A DNA stretch of 64,000 nt from Azorinus chamasolen (GCA_963576725.1 OY755252.1:23395655-23459654), one strand, 5' to 3'; shown: positions 11,400 to 22,503, counted from the first letter of the stretch. Numbers and translations: made by a program. Notes: generated by a model from the letters alone, not told the origin.

Positions 11400-11511
11400 C
11401 CCTTATGTAAGCGCATTATGACGCATCTGCAAACAGAGTAGACCCAGATCAGACGGCTCCTATATTGCGTATAGATCTGATTCTACAGCTTCTGTCTTTA
11501 TAAATAAAGGG
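11400..11511. mobile_element. short TTAA-MITE, E family relative
   Basis: 112 bp. It has CCTTATGTAAGCGCATTATG, then GCAAACAGAGTAGACCCAG and ATCAGACGGCTCCTATA, but the second half of the palindrome is missing. The right end is AAAGGG + TTAA (11512-11515). The sister copy is at 1142. Confidence 0.65.
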
Positions 11512-11515
11512 TTAA

Positions 11516-12188
11516 AATATCGCACAAATATTGGGTCTAATAATCTTATAGCTTTGAAACATTACGTCCGTAGTGTGGGAAGGCGGTGCTCCTACCCGGG
11601 TGTTCAATATACTCGGTTCCTGGGCGTCCGTCTCACCTTGATCTAAGACTTGTAGCTCCCAGTCGATGGTTTATCTACACCTTGAACGGTTTGGAAGTAT
11701 AGAAACATGCTTCCTATTAGAATAGAGTGGGCATTTATTTACAGCAAACAACGTATTTGGTGGTATAAGCTATGAGCACCGATGAATTTAGCGAATAGAG
11801 TAGCCCCCAATCAGACGGCCCCTTGGTACCCTACATGTATTATCTGGGTCTATAGTTTTTGCCAATGCACATATATAAGGCGCACTAGACGCAAATAAGT
11901 TTAGGCATATAAATAATAATAAACAAAATTCCACATTAAATTTTATATACCACTTTTTCGTAGTATTTACTTTTAAACGCAACACCAAAAAGGACAATTC
12001 AAATCGGATAGCATGTTATGATTAAAATCAGATCAGGTGCAAATTTGGCTACTTCCGCTACGACCTAGCTTTTATTGACAGATTGTCAAACAGCTTGAAT
12101 CCGGTGTCGAGTAACTGGGTGCCTGATTTGGATAAAAGTTATTTGCAAATGCCAGTCATGTCGCACGTACCAAGCGGAACGCACAGAA
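11516..12188. other. unassigned stretch with old duplicated fragments
   Basis: GTGGGCATTTATT and CTCACCTTGATC segments here recur near 12555 and 13185-13340, so this belongs to the old duplicated background. A fragment at 12060-12160 (GTCAAACAGCTTGAATCC) is another anchor remnant. No gene. Confidence 0.4.
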
Positions 12189-12192
12189 TTAA

Positions 12193-12379
12193 CCCTTTCG
12201 GTGCCAAAATTCTAATTGTCGTCTGCAATCCAAGTTTGTTAAATTATTTAGTAAAATAAGGAGATGGGATAAATAAATGCAAATTTCAAAGGAATAAAGC
12301 ACATATATAGAAATAGAGATTGAGAGAAATAGTGAAGTTCCTGGACAGACGCCGCCTTGCGACTGCGGCGGTGTAAGGG
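12193..12379. mobile_element. TTAA-MITE, H family
   Basis: 187 bp. It begins CCCTTTCGGTGCC after TTAA (12189-12192) and ends TGTAAGGG before TTAG (12380-12383), a one-base-decayed target. The internal palindrome is GACGCCGCC TTGCGACT GCGGCGGTG. It is related at the ends to the intact H copy at 50678-50914. Confidence 0.7.
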
Positions 12380-12796
12380 TTAGAATAGCACGTGTTTGCA
12401 CACGCATTGTACGGTTCATATCAGGTGTTGGTTGCAAAACTTAGTAGTATCTACTAGTAAAGTGTTATACGAATTTATTATTATTGTTAAATTGATGACT
12501 TTAATTATATTGCTAAATTGTCTCAGGGTTTCAAATAAGTGTTGACTCTTATTACTCACCTTGATCCAGCACTGTCAATCGGTCAATACAATGCACTCTT
12601 ATGGTATATGTTACATTAGATTAACTTGCATTAGTATACAAATTAAAACAAAACATAAAACAGAATACGAGACTGCTCTAAATGACTGAGGCATTATTAG
12701 TTCATATCATATTTGGATACTTTTATATCAGCATAACACTCTTATCAGCATAACACTCTTATCTAGAATACTTCCGAAGACCGCTATATCACAAAA

Positions 12797-13150
12797 TTTC
12801 TGAATATGGGTGATCCTTCGAAAGCAAAAGTAAAAATGCAAAATGAGAAAATTGTAGACTCGGTTTTATTGAGTCTGTTCATGAGTAGTAATTAAAACTG
12901 CAACACTACCCACGCCCCCTAGCACCGGCGTAAGCAGTATTCAATTTTCAAAACAAATAACATCAAAACTAATGATACCGAAGGAGCAGAAAATATAACT
13001 GAGAATGAAGTAAGGGGCGACTTTTTTACAGCCGCCACACAAGCACTGTTGTGAAGTACATATATTCTGAAAATGGGTGATCCTTCGAAAGCAAAAGTAA
13101 AAATGCAAAATGAGAAAATTGCAGACTCGGTTTTATTGAGTCTGTTCATG
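12797..13150 (-). repeat. Q repeat in tandem (one full unit plus ~83 bp of a second)
   Basis: GGGTGATCCTTCGAAAGC ... GACTCGGTTTTATTGAGTC occurs at 12797-12884 and again, nearly identical, at 13068-13150. Between them is the remainder of the Q repeat. Q therefore has either tandem-array origin or terminal direct repeats of about 85 bp. Confidence 0.8.
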
Positions 13151-13480
13151 TTTTGTAGTTTTCGTAAACTGTATATTCCGATAAGGTGGGCATTTATTCA
13201 CACATCAGTCTTTAAATGATTCGGATTTTGTTTACCGTCAATCGGTTATTGTTTCGAACAAGAAAACAAAGGCATCGGAAAACATGTCCATCGCGGCACA
13301 GTCGTGTCTGCTATTGTAGTACAGCCGCGTATTCGACTCACCTTCTATGTTAAATGACAGTGGAAGGATATGGAGGTATACATTCTAATTGATATTTGAT
13401 ACTTAGCTAGAGATCTCTCATGACCGTTAATATGAATATTAAGAAAGACCTTTATCCGTTTGAATTGTATCTAAACTAAA
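13151..13480. other. unassigned stretch
   Basis: GTGGGCATTTATTC resembles 11730. No gene was seen. Confidence 0.4.
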
Positions 13481-14008
13481 TATTCTTGCACAAAACGTGC
13501 TGTTGTAGTCCCGCTAGACCATGTATTAACAAGGCGAGTCTCGTGCTCACGCGCTGTTGTTGACCGGTTTTAATTATACCTATTCGGGGCATAAGGTAAA
13601 CAATGGACGCGAATGCTGTAGCGTTTTGGCCTAACCTAGATGAACGGTGCGACTATATCAGGGGCAACGACAATGAACTGTTTTTAGTGATATACATATT
13701 GAATTAAATTCTGCGTAAACGGTATTTGATACAATCATGAATTGATGTCAGAAAGAAAACAGTGGCCCGGAAACAGCATAAATCGAACGAAGTGTCAAAG
13801 ATGTGTATAGTTTTGCAGCGGTAGTTTTGCTTGTATTTGGAAGAATTAAATTGATGCAGGAAAGCAGAAAATGGGGTTTGTGCAAGAATAGCGTTAATAC
13901 GCGTTTGTTTTCGGGTAATAACATCTGCAGTGTCCCACGGGCTCGGGCCAACAACAGTCCCTCGAGACACTGCAGATGTTATTGCCCGAAAAAACGTGTA
14001 TTAACCCT
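13481..14008. repeat. 0.53-kb direct duplication, copy 1
   Basis: Matches 14324-14876 along its length. Shared blocks include TCCCGCTAGACCATGTATT, CTCGTGCTCACGCGCTGTTG, GACCGGTTTTAATTATAC, ATTGATGCAGGAAAGCAG and the terminal foldback. The two copies are separated by about 315 bp. No convincing gene is present in either copy. Confidence 0.85.
13894..14004. mobile_element. TTAA-flanked foldback, copy 1
   Basis: Begins and ends in TTAA. Arms ACGCGTTTGTTTTCGGGTAA / TTGCCCGAAAAAACGTGTAT and ATCTGCAGTGTCCC / GGGACACTGCAGAT... surround a shorter loop than copy 2. An AACAACAGTCC block sits in the centre. It may be a palindromic MITE carried along by the duplication. Confidence 0.65.
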
Positions 14009-14323
14009 CTAGTGTAGACTGAAAATATATAAGCTTCTTTAGAACATGTCAGAACAAAATTGATACCTCTATTTCAAAGGGACATCTAATGCATTTATAT
14101 TAATTTTCTTACGAGTAAAATGTGTGACGGATGCGTGTATAATTCGCAATGATTGAAGTTGGAAGTCCAAACCCGGAGCTCGGTATTACAAGTCCTATGT
14201 ATTGTCTTTCACATAGTAGGAGTTTAACTAAAGCTTTCGATATTTCTGTTTTTGATTTCGTTAAAGTAACGGCAACAGCTTTTAAATCTGATCAGTATCC
14301 AAAGCGTCACATCGCCCAATAGG
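14009..14323. other. spacer between the two direct repeats
   Basis: No gene or repeat recognised. Confidence 0.4.
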
Positions 14324-14876
14324 CATTCTTGCATAAAACGTGTTGTTGTTGTCCCGCTAGACCATGTATTAACAAGGCGATTCTCGTGCTCACGCGCTGT
14401 TGTTGACCGGTTTTAATTATACATGTACCTATTCGGGGCCTAATGTAAACAATGGACGCCAACGCTATGGCGTTTTGGCCTAAGCTAAATTACCGGTGCG
14501 AGTTTTTCAGGGGCACCGACAATGAACTGCTTTTAGTGATAGACATATTGAATGAAATCCTGTGTAAACGGTATTTGATACAATCGTGGAATGACGTCAG
14601 AAAGAAAACAAAAGAGTGACCCGGAAACTGCATAAATCGAACGAACGGAAGTGTCAAAGAAGTGTATAGTTTTGCTTGTATTTGGAAGAAATAAATTGAT
14701 GCAGGAAAGCAGAAAATGGGTTTATGCAAGAATAGCGTTAATACACGTTTGTTTTCGGGCAATAACATCTGCAGTGTCCCTTGGGATTGTTGTTGCCCTC
14801 GCCCTTCGGGCTCGGGCCAACAACAGTCCCTCGGGACACTGCAGACGTTATTGCCCGAAAAAACGTGTATTAACCC
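14324..14876. repeat. 0.53-kb direct duplication, copy 2
   Basis: Second copy of 13481-14008. It has small indels (for example an extra ACATGT after AATTATAC) and a longer terminal foldback. The 132-codon minus frame at 14490-14888 runs across the palindrome and is not considered a gene. Confidence 0.85.
14738..14873. mobile_element. TTAA-flanked 136-bp foldback, copy 2
   Basis: Near-perfect inverted repeat. TTAATACACG opens it and CGTGTATTAA closes it. Inner arms are TTTTCGGGCAATAACATC / GACGTTATTGCCCGAAAA, then TTGTTGCCCTCGCCC / GGGCTCGGGCCAACAA around TTC. Arm length is about 65 bp. It could form a strong cruciform or, if transcribed, a hairpin RNA. Confidence 0.8.
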
Positions 14877-16042
14877 TCTATTCTGCATGTACTGTTTTAT
14901 TTTTCAAATGTAAGATGTGTCATGTAAATTAGAGGTGGAAACAACAACAGCATTAAAACGCAAACATTGACAACAACGAAAATGTAGAAGTATTTGGATA
15001 TGGACAGTGTTGTCTTAGGAATAACGGTTATTTCCGCAGTAATATTCGTATGTAGTGGTATGCATGTATACAAAAATACAATAACAACCATTCATGGATA
15101 GCCCTATTTAACGCCACAGCTCCTATAAGTCAAAATATATCCCATTATTAACTGCCAACTACTCGCTATGTATGCCAGTAACAGCGAAACCCTTGTTATT
15201 GTGATATTCACAGGTAGAACGTTAAACAGGATATTCCATACTAAACGAACAACCACCGCAGTCATGTTTAATGCTATATTTAGTATATGGTTACAAAAAT
15301 ACACATACTTGAGGTTAAAGAACAGGCGGTTGGCCAATACAGGGGAGTATTTCCGTCTTGTTATAGCAGATGTTCCTCGAGTGTTTATGGTATTCTTGTC
15401 ACGTAACGTGGCATAAGTGAATACCACCTGACTGAAAGCTTCATCAACTTGTGTCTACACTCTATATAGTGACGACCCGAAGAACTCTTAAGGAGCAAAC
15501 CCCAGGCTATATACGTATTTCCAGTACTATTGCACTTATATAACGTACTTTGTGTGGTTGGAATTGCTTGTAAACTGTTGTCGTCTTTGGTTGACTATTA
15601 CGAAAGTCACGATATATCAAGCTTATGATATCTGTTGAATACGTACGGACTTGTAAGTAACTATTACTTAACTTGACCTTAGTACAACACATGCAATACA
15701 CTAGCCATTAAACAGCTATACCCAAGGTTATATTAGTACACATAGTCTAACAAACAACTTCATTAATGACAAGACAATAAATTTAATGACGGCATCTCTC
15801 CCCGTGCATTGACTTCAATGGTCCATGTTCCTCGTCTGGGTATACGTGCAGATGATAAAGCCATTAAAGAACAATAAACTGCCACGGTCGACCTGCAAAT
15901 ACTCTTTTATCAGTCTGCATAAACGAACAGGCTCTATATCATGCATCTATGTACTTTGATGCACTTTAAGAATGTGTTAAATACTAAAGCATGTTTATGT
16001 AAGCTGTTATATCTGGTCCAAATGCGTAATCTGCAATATTTA
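14877..16042. other. gene-free stretch
   Basis: Around 15385-15560 (GTCACGTAACGTGGCATAAG, GTACTATTGCAC) is old homology to 24965-25110. Overlapping short frames on both strands at 15104-15427 have no protein-like features. Confidence 0.4.
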
Positions 16043-16224
16043 TCCATTACCTCATACGCTATTGTTACCCAACTTCTTTGAATAAATCTACTGAAAAGGA
16101 GCTTTAATTACTAGATAAAGCAAACTTTTAGAAGTATGCAGTTTCGCGATGATTAAAGCATTTCTTCCTATGAAGCAATGTTCTATTTATCATAATAATT
16201 TTAAAAGGGAGTGTTACAGCGACG
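16043..16224. mobile_element. degenerate TTAA-MITE, G family
   Basis: CCATTACCTCATACGCTATT and GAAAAGGAGCTTTAATTA, a weak central foldback (ATGTTCTATTTATCATAA) and CGACGTCAGTAAGAGGGG follow the G-family order. The termini and target are decayed. Confidence 0.5.
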
Positions 16225-16675
16225 TCAGTAAGAGGGGTTGGATTTAAACGTATATATCCCCGTCTGTTTGTATCAAAGCAGTTCGCAAAATCTAACCATG
16301 CCGTCCATATCATGGTAAGAGTTAATATAGGACAATGATAATGCTCAAAGTGTCGTTGGAGTTTTGATATAAGTAATGTCCTGCACTGAGCTATCACCAG
16401 ACTTTACCACTCCGAATTGCACATGTAATGACTGTTTACAATGTACCTGCTATATATGGTTTCGACGCATATGTAATCCATGAAGACCAATATTGCATGA
16501 CGTTGATCTGATTCTGCATCACTTGCTATGGCCAGATATAGTCTGCCTTCAATTACCATTATGAAACCATATACTATCAAGCTAATATATATTCATGGTG
16601 TCACTATATATATCTTCAGCAGATAAAGGATAAGGACATGTTTCCTGGTATGTATAAACAAAACAGTTTGCTACT
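16225..16675. other. unassigned stretch
   Basis: No gene or repeat recognised. Confidence 0.4.
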
Positions 16676-16679
16676 TTAA

Positions 16680-16912
16680 CCCTTTCCCTAGTTTCAACGT
16701 CTGTTCACGCATTTGCAAACAGAGAAGACCTTGATCAGACGGTTCCTGTAGGAGCCGTCTGATTAGGCACTGCTCTGTTTGCTAATAGAAGTTGATAGAT
16801 ATATTTCTTTAATGACCTCAATGTTACACCTCCCCTATTTCTTTATATCTATTTTGTTCCTGGATATTCAGTAGGTATTGAAATTTGGACTAAATATATA
16901 ATAGGGAAAGGG
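16680..16912. mobile_element. TTAA-MITE, E family, intact (reference copy)
   Basis: 233 bp between TTAA at 16676-16679 and 16913-16916. Ends CCCTTTCCCTAG and ATAGGGAAAGGG. Internal arm GCAAACAGAGAAGACCTTG, palindrome centre GGTTCCTGTAGGAGCC and tail CAGTAGGTATTGAAATTTGG are conserved across E copies. Non-coding. Confidence 0.9.
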
Positions 16913-16916
16913 TTAA

Positions 16917-17859
16917 ACACTGACAGTAAGTATCGTCGTTGTTTGTGCGTTACGCTTCATGTCGTATCAATGGCCCTTGTGTTATAAAGTGTTAAATGTT
17001 AAATTATTATGGCATCCCCTGCTTAACTTACATTCTCGTGTATGCACTTTTACAAGAACATACGTTGTCCATGCCTTGTTGAATTTTATTAAGCTTTAGC
17101 TCCTACAAAAACTATTCTCAATTTGTCTGTGTATTATTGCGAAGACGCATATGTTCGCAAATTCACTTTGTTGAAACTCTTTTCGTGTGGTGGACTATGC
17201 AATGAATAGTCGGAGTGTTACGAATTTATGGTATCTAGAATGTTCTCAATAATGATATGCAAGAAAGGTTCTGCTGTCGTCCTAATTTTGGACACTCTCT
17301 GTTTTTATACTTACCTACCTTTATTAAGTATATACGAATATAATTATGTCGATATCCTGTACACACTACAATAATAAGATTTGTGTTCAATATATTCAAA
17401 GATTGCTTTTTTCAAATTAATGATCATTATTATGATTGCTCTCCCTTTAAACTAATCATCAATACATGTTTTTGTCCAGTTTGTGTCAACCATTGTGTCA
17501 GGATTTCAAGATTCATATCAAAATACTATATATTAGTTTATGTTTATATCAGAGAACGAAAACGCACGTTTTTATTTCGTCCTGTTTTGCAATACAGCTT
17601 TGTTCAAGATGACGCGTGCTGCAACAATGATCTTGATAAAAATTAAAACATGTATTCGTGATTTTTATACAAACTATTAACTCGACTCTAATTGTCTTTA
17701 AGCTTTGCTCATTCTAATAACGGCATGCTAGTAACATATTTGCCGTCTAGCCTAGCGTTCAATGAAGCCAAACACTGAATCTGGTGTATCTGAAAGACCC
17801 ATATCTGATCTCTCGCAGCACTTGGCAAAAGCCCGCGATGTGTTTCATCTGTATATATG
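16917..17859. other. unassigned stretch
   Basis: GAAAGGTTCTGCTGTCGTCC occurs at about 17263 and again near 18051, an unexplained short duplication. No gene; the 87-codon frame at 17383-17646 has no motifs. Confidence 0.4.
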
Positions 17860-17861
17860 TA

Positions 17862-18047
17862 CAGTAGAACCTGTCCTCTACGGACATGGTAACCTATGGA
17901 CATGGTAGCCTTAAAAAGCAAGTGGTTGCTTAATACAAGACCACAGAAAATCAGAAAGCGGCTATGGGAGGTTTCTGCATTAACGTTGATCTTAGGCTAC
18001 CATCTGCCTTGCAGGCCCATAACTAGACCTCTTTTTGATGGATGCTG
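17862..18047. mobile_element. pogo-like MITE, TTAAGCGG-related, degenerate
   Basis: Left end CAGTAGAACCTGTCCTC after TA. The core GTTGCTTAATAC ... AGAAAGCGGC ... TCTGCATTAA has decayed, and the right end ACCTCTTTTTGATGG has lost ACTG. Confidence 0.6.
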
Positions 18048-18548
18048 AAGAAAGGTTCTGCTGTCGTCCTAATTATGACCGTTCAGATGAATGTGATTGG
18101 ATCATTTTGATACCCTAGTGACTCGATGTTTTGTCTGGATCCAAGATGTTTGCAACTCACCAAATAGTTCCCTGATAAACCTAACTCAATGTAGTATTTA
18201 AAGAGATTGAACAGTCAATTCTAGTCAATAACATGATAAACGTTACCTGACTAGCGTCTGTAAACAGTCAAATTAAAAATGACATTATTAAATAGAATCT
18301 TCTGCATGAAAACTTCATATTTTACGATATTGTTGCCTCGATTTATAATTGATATGTATTATCCTAAAGTTACTGCTTCCTTCCACATAAACTGGTTTTA
18401 GTAGAATACTGTATTTACAGTGACTATTTGCCTAATACAACCGTTACAAAATTCATTATGATTAAATATAGTTCTTTCCGGTTCGATTGTTTGATTAAAT
18501 AATGGAACACAATATGTCAAGGAAAACCGCAGGCATACGACTCGAATC
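18048..18548. other. unassigned stretch
   Basis: No gene or repeat recognised beyond the short duplication mentioned for 17263. Confidence 0.4.
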
Positions 18549-18584
<36 letters not shown>

Positions 18585-18645
18585 CACATTTATATAGCGC
18601 TCTTTTCATACAGGATATGTGCGTTCAAAAGCGCTTCACAAAGAT
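18549..18645 (-). mobile_element. LINE 3'-end fragment with ATT microsatellite tail
   Basis: A (TAT)n run (18549-18582) joins ATCACATTTATATAGCGC, a short spacer and AAAAGCGCTTCACA. This is the same tail as the LINE at 5107, so it is an extremely 5'-truncated copy on the minus strand. Confidence 0.75.
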
Positions 18646-18936
18646 ACATTTTATGTACAATAATGCGTAAATTATAGAACATTTAAAATAAAATATATTT
18701 AATACTTATATATAGATAATAATAATAATAAAATAGAATTTATTTAGGACATAGGTAAATCAACTACATCTTTTTCGTAAGTTTATCTGTCGGTGTCGTA
18801 TTATGCTCTATTATATTGTGTCAACGCACACAGATCATAAAAAACAAAAACTTGAATGCAACATTCTATGCGCAGTGCCAGTACGTCACATAATCTTACA
18901 TTATTGCGTTATATATCTGTTTCAGTTATGTATTAA

Positions 18937-19155
18937 CCCATTCTCTCCTACTGATGCCTTTTTGCGCCTCTGTAAAACTCATTTTTAAACCATTGTGATT
19001 AATAGAGCATTTCCTTGATAGGAGCAAATGCTTTATATATCACAATGGTTTCAAAACTACACGAATCTAATATTCTTCTTTTCTATAGTTAATGCTCGCT
19101 TTCGGTAGATTAATCCAAAGAGGTTAGGTCTAAATATAGGCTAAGAGGGAATTGG
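18937..19155. mobile_element. TTAA-MITE, G family
   Basis: 219 bp between TTAA at 18933-18936 and 19156-19159. The central foldback is TGTGATTAATAGAGCATTT / AAATGCTTTATATATCACA. Opposite orientation to 9877. The ends are slightly decayed (CCCATTCTC / GAATTGG). Confidence 0.85.
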
Positions 19156-19164
19156 TTAATCTGT

Positions 19165-19330
19165 GTGGTCATTCATTTATTGAATATATTGCTTAATGCA
19201 GGGCAAATGTAATGTAGAAAGCTCCTATATGAGATCTCTTCATTACTTTTTACATGCATTTAGTTACCACCTGCAGTATAGACCAGTTTATAGACCCGTA
19301 ATTATACCTTATTTTTAAGACGGGTGTTTT
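19165..19330. mobile_element. pogo-like MITE fragment, TTAAGCGG-related
   Basis: The core TGCTTAATGCAGGGC ... AGAAAGCTCCTATATGAGAT ... TTACCACCTGC is present, but both terminal repeats are eroded. Confidence 0.55.
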
Positions 19331-19410
19331 TGTTTGGATACTCTCGGAAATCATCGTATTTGTCTAGCTGAAACTGTCTCTTTCGTACAATGCATTGACT
19401 GGTTTTTTAA

Positions 19411-19591
19411 CCATTCCTTTTCATGTTAACGCGTTTGCACGCATTTGCAAACAATGGGATTGTAAAGATCTGTTTCGTTATTTTCTAAAGTGGCTACACA
19501 GTTCCACCTTCATTAGTTAAGTATAACTATTTTGACCATAAATATTCAGTAGGTATTGAACTATTGGAATGGAGGTAGAACAAGGAAAAGG
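19411..19591. mobile_element. TTAA-MITE, E family, palindrome deleted
   Basis: 181 bp between TTAA at 19407-19410 and 19592-19595. CCATTCCTTTTCATG and GCATTTGCAAACA are followed by the E tail CAGTAGGTATTGAA, but the central hairpin is missing. Confidence 0.75.
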
Positions 19592-19595
19592 TTAA

Positions 19596-20397
19596 GCCAT
19601 TGACTAAATATAAGGGTCTTTTAAAAGCAGGAGCCTATTTAAAATAGGGGCCTTTCTTGAAAATAGCATCCTGCATTTGAGCTATAACCAGATTTTTAGA
19701 ATATGGAATATTTTTGTGCAAATGGCTGTTTACCATTTATCTGATAGAGACAATATTCGGCGAAATTTGCCAACAGAGCATATCAAGATCAGACCAATTA
19801 TGTTGGAGTCATCTGATATCCGGCTGTTCTATTTGCTTTAGGATTTTATAAATGTATTTGCTGCCTTGCACAAACACAGTTCTGTAATCAAATACCGTTA
19901 TAAAAACAACATTCGCTCGCCTTTGCAAACAGGGTAGATCAGGGTCTGCTTTATTTGCTTATGAAATTATATGGATCTGTTCCTATGTTTTTGCTTAAGC
20001 CAACACATCCCTTTGAATTGTTTTCTTATAACAATAAGCAAGTGAATATTCATGAAGAAATCAGTTCATGCAATAATAGTCATTAGGCAAACGGCTAATG
20101 CTTACTATATCAAATATTTTCGGGTTGTTTTGGTAAGTTTCCGATCATGGGAATGCAATGACCCGTCGTATTATGAAAACATCCAAAGGTTAATTTGATT
20201 GTATGTACTATAACCAGGTCAAGCGCTGAAATGACAAACAACCAAACGTTTCATGTGACATTCCCCTGAATTGATTTTATGTATTTTCAAAGATGCATAT
20301 CCTCGCAGTCTCACTTTGAAATTCTTGTTTCATAATGGAGTTTATAACCAATAACCTATGTAAAACAATTTCACTTCAAACGAGGAATACAGTACAA
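19596..20397. other. gene-free stretch
   Basis: Includes a small inverted pair near 19629-19660 (GGAGCCTATTTAAAATAGGGGCC) and a decayed E-like fragment at 19915-20000. No gene. Confidence 0.4.
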
Positions 20398-20399
20398 CC

Positions 20400-20592
20400 T
20401 CTCTATAACGGCCACTAAATTACATCAAATATTTTGTGTTAAAGACAGGTGACTGCTTAAAGCAAGGTGAAAGTAATACAGAACGCTCCTATAGGAGCGT
20501 TCTGTATACTTTCACCTTGCTTTAAGGGACCACCTGTCCTAAATACCATTTAATGAACACAATTTAATGTCCGTTATAGAGAGGTTTTACTG
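20400..20592. mobile_element. pogo-like MITE, TATAACGG subfamily, intact
   Basis: 193 bp flanked by TA. Left CAGTACAACCTCTCTATAAC, right GTTATAGAGAGGTTTTACTG. Core CAGAACGCTCCTATAGGAGC forms a perfect palindrome at 20480-20503, inside the stem GCTTAAAGCAAGGTGAAAG / CTTTCACCTTGCTTTAAG. Confidence 0.9.
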
Positions 20593-20954
20593 TATATAAT
20601 AGTTTGCACTATCCATGTTGTATCTTTATTTACCGAACTGGGTGACTGAATTGGGTGAACATGTGAACATGCAGTGATGTTTACGCAGATGGAGTACGCC
20701 GACTTATTCATTAGACCAATCGATCTGCTCAGTCAGTCGACTGATCGTTGTTATCGTAGCTGTAGATTTCAGATTCGATCTCGGTCAGGCTTTACTAATG
20801 ATATTGAAACTATGAACTAGTTTGGCACTCAGCCCATTAAAATAATGCTAGTAGTAGGAAATACTTTACCAGTAAAATGCTACTGAATTTGATTAAACAT
20901 CATAAACTATGAATTGCATATGTGCTATATTGGGTCAGAAATCACGTGTGTATG

Positions 20955-20990
20955 TGGGGGGAGGGGGGGGGGGGGGGGTGGGAGGGGTCT
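20955..20990 (+). repeat. poly-G tract
   Basis: An almost pure G run (with one A and one T) on the + strand. G-quadruplex formation is plausible by sequence rule. It could also be length-variable or an assembly-sensitive homopolymer. Confidence 0.9.
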
Positions 20991-21393
20991 AGTGTATCCG
21001 TCCTTAAATCTCTTTTAACCGTAAATAGTCAACTGACCAGCCAGCCAACAACCAGTGTATCCATTTGAATATTGAAACGTCGATGAAAAATGTAGAGGTA
21101 AGCAGTTTTGAGAACAATGTATTTGATTAACTGTATGAGCATACGGGTCGCGTATTATTATCAATATTATGAATGGCCACACACACGACTCAACCATTAC
21201 ACCGATAGAAAATAAGTGAGACACATACACACAGAAGCATACAGATAATCAAATAATACTGACATGGACATTATTTCGGACATATATGTTCATAACATAA
21301 AGTGTAAAGTTGTGATATACATGGTCATGTTATAGCTACAATACCAAAATATTTTAGATAATGCTTATAAACCGCGACTATACAGCTGATTAA

Positions 21394-21572
21394 CACATGT
21401 TCTCCTGCTGACGCCATTTTCGGCCTCTGTAAATCTCATTCTTTGAAATCATTGTTCTTTTTATCAAGATGATTTCAAAACTACGCAATTCTAAAATTAT
21501 CCTTTTCTATAGTTAATGCTCTTTTTCTGTATACAAACAGGTTGGTTCTAAAAATAGTCTAGGATGGAATGA
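21394..21572. mobile_element. degenerate TTAA-MITE, G family
   Basis: After TTAA (21390-21393), G-family blocks CTGTAAATCTCATTC, TTGTTCTTTTTATCAAGATG and GTTAATGCTC appear in order. The hairpin is shortened and the right end is decayed (GGAATGAGTTGA). Confidence 0.6.
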
Positions 21573-21952
21573 GTTGAACACACGATAAGATCAAAGTGAG
21601 AGCCTGTATTATAATGGAAACTAGGTAAATAGAAATAAGGATATAAAATCGCTATATCTGAAATTTGAAATCCGTTTCTTTAATATCATTGAAACGTTTT
21701 CCTGCCAAGGGAACAACCAGCTACTTGCCAACGGCTTTTGCATGCAAATCAGACGACGGGATTTCGGAATCTGGTCATAATTTAAGTTAAAAGAATGCGA
21801 CAGACACTCGGATCTGATGTTATAATAAAGCCTGAGCAAATGGGAACAGGTATAAAATATTGCGGCAAATTCGGAGTTTGAGGAAATATTTTAATAGTAA
21901 GAAAATGGTCAAAGTGTGCTATGTCTTAAATCACTTCTTATATTCCACTATA

Positions 21953-22140
21953 GAGTAAAACCGCCCTAAGCCGTACGTTAGCTTTGGTATAAATATCGGT
22001 ATTGCAGAGAGGTGGCTGCTTCATGTAGGATGAATGTCATGTAAAAAGCTCTTCTAGACATTTAACCTGCATTGAGCAGTCACCTGCCTAAAAGTATCTT
22101 AACTCTTCTTTACCTGTATGCCGGTTTAGAGCAGCGTGAG
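21953..22140. mobile_element. pogo-like MITE, CTAAACCGG subfamily, degenerate
   Basis: Left GAGTAAAACCGCCCTAAGCC after TA. Core GTGGCTGCTTCATG ... AAAAAGCTCTTCTAG ... GAGCAGTCACCTGCC; right TGCCGGTTTAGAGC. The end runs directly into a Q-repeat piece. Confidence 0.7.
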
Positions 22141-22157
22141 TAATTTGGCACTGTTAA

Positions 22158-22381
22158 CCCTTCTCTTGTTGATTTATAAAATACATTACTCCTTAATTAC
22201 ATAATTATATATTCACTATGTACAAGTAGTTCGCTGTGCAATCACTGCTGTGGAGTGCACTGGTTGCACAATCAACTTGTATATAGTGCAGACCCTGATG
22301 AGACAGCTCCTGCAGGAGCTGTCTCATCTAGGTATTCACTATTTACAGGTAGGTATATTGACGTGAATAGCAAGCGAAGGG
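22158..22381. mobile_element. TTAA-MITE, F family, inserted in a Q repeat
   Basis: 224 bp. TTAA at 22154-22157; the right flank is TTAG (22382-22385). Ends CCCTTCTCTTGTTG and CAAGCGAAGGG. Perfect palindrome GACAGCTCCTGCAGGAGCTGTC. The flanks GTGAGTAATTTGGCACTG and TTACTACCCATGAACAGAC are the two halves of the Q repeat, so it is nested. Confidence 0.85.
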
Positions 22382-22482
22382 TTAGTTACTACCCATGAAC
22401 AGACTCAATAAAACAAAGTCTGCAGTTTTCTCTTTTCACATTGCTACTTTTGCTTTCGAAAGATCTCCCACTTTCAGGATAT
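22382..22482 (+). repeat. Q repeat, 3' part
   Basis: CTACCCATGAACAGACTC, AGTCTGCAGTTTTC and GCTTTCGAAAGATC match the end of the Q repeat at 8600. This is the other half of the copy split by the F-family MITE. Confidence 0.7.
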
Positions 22483-22503
22483 ATTGATTTATTGGTCAGG
22501 TTA

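Noticed and set aside
14490..14888. 132-codon minus-strand frame
   Set aside because: It runs across both arms of the foldback and the duplicated block; the matching frame in copy 1 (13704-13970) is broken and differs, and there is no protein-like motif.
20480..20503. Hairpins as bacterial-type terminators or operators
   Set aside because: They lie in the centre of TA- or TTAA-flanked MITEs with no genes around; there is no T run or promoter context.
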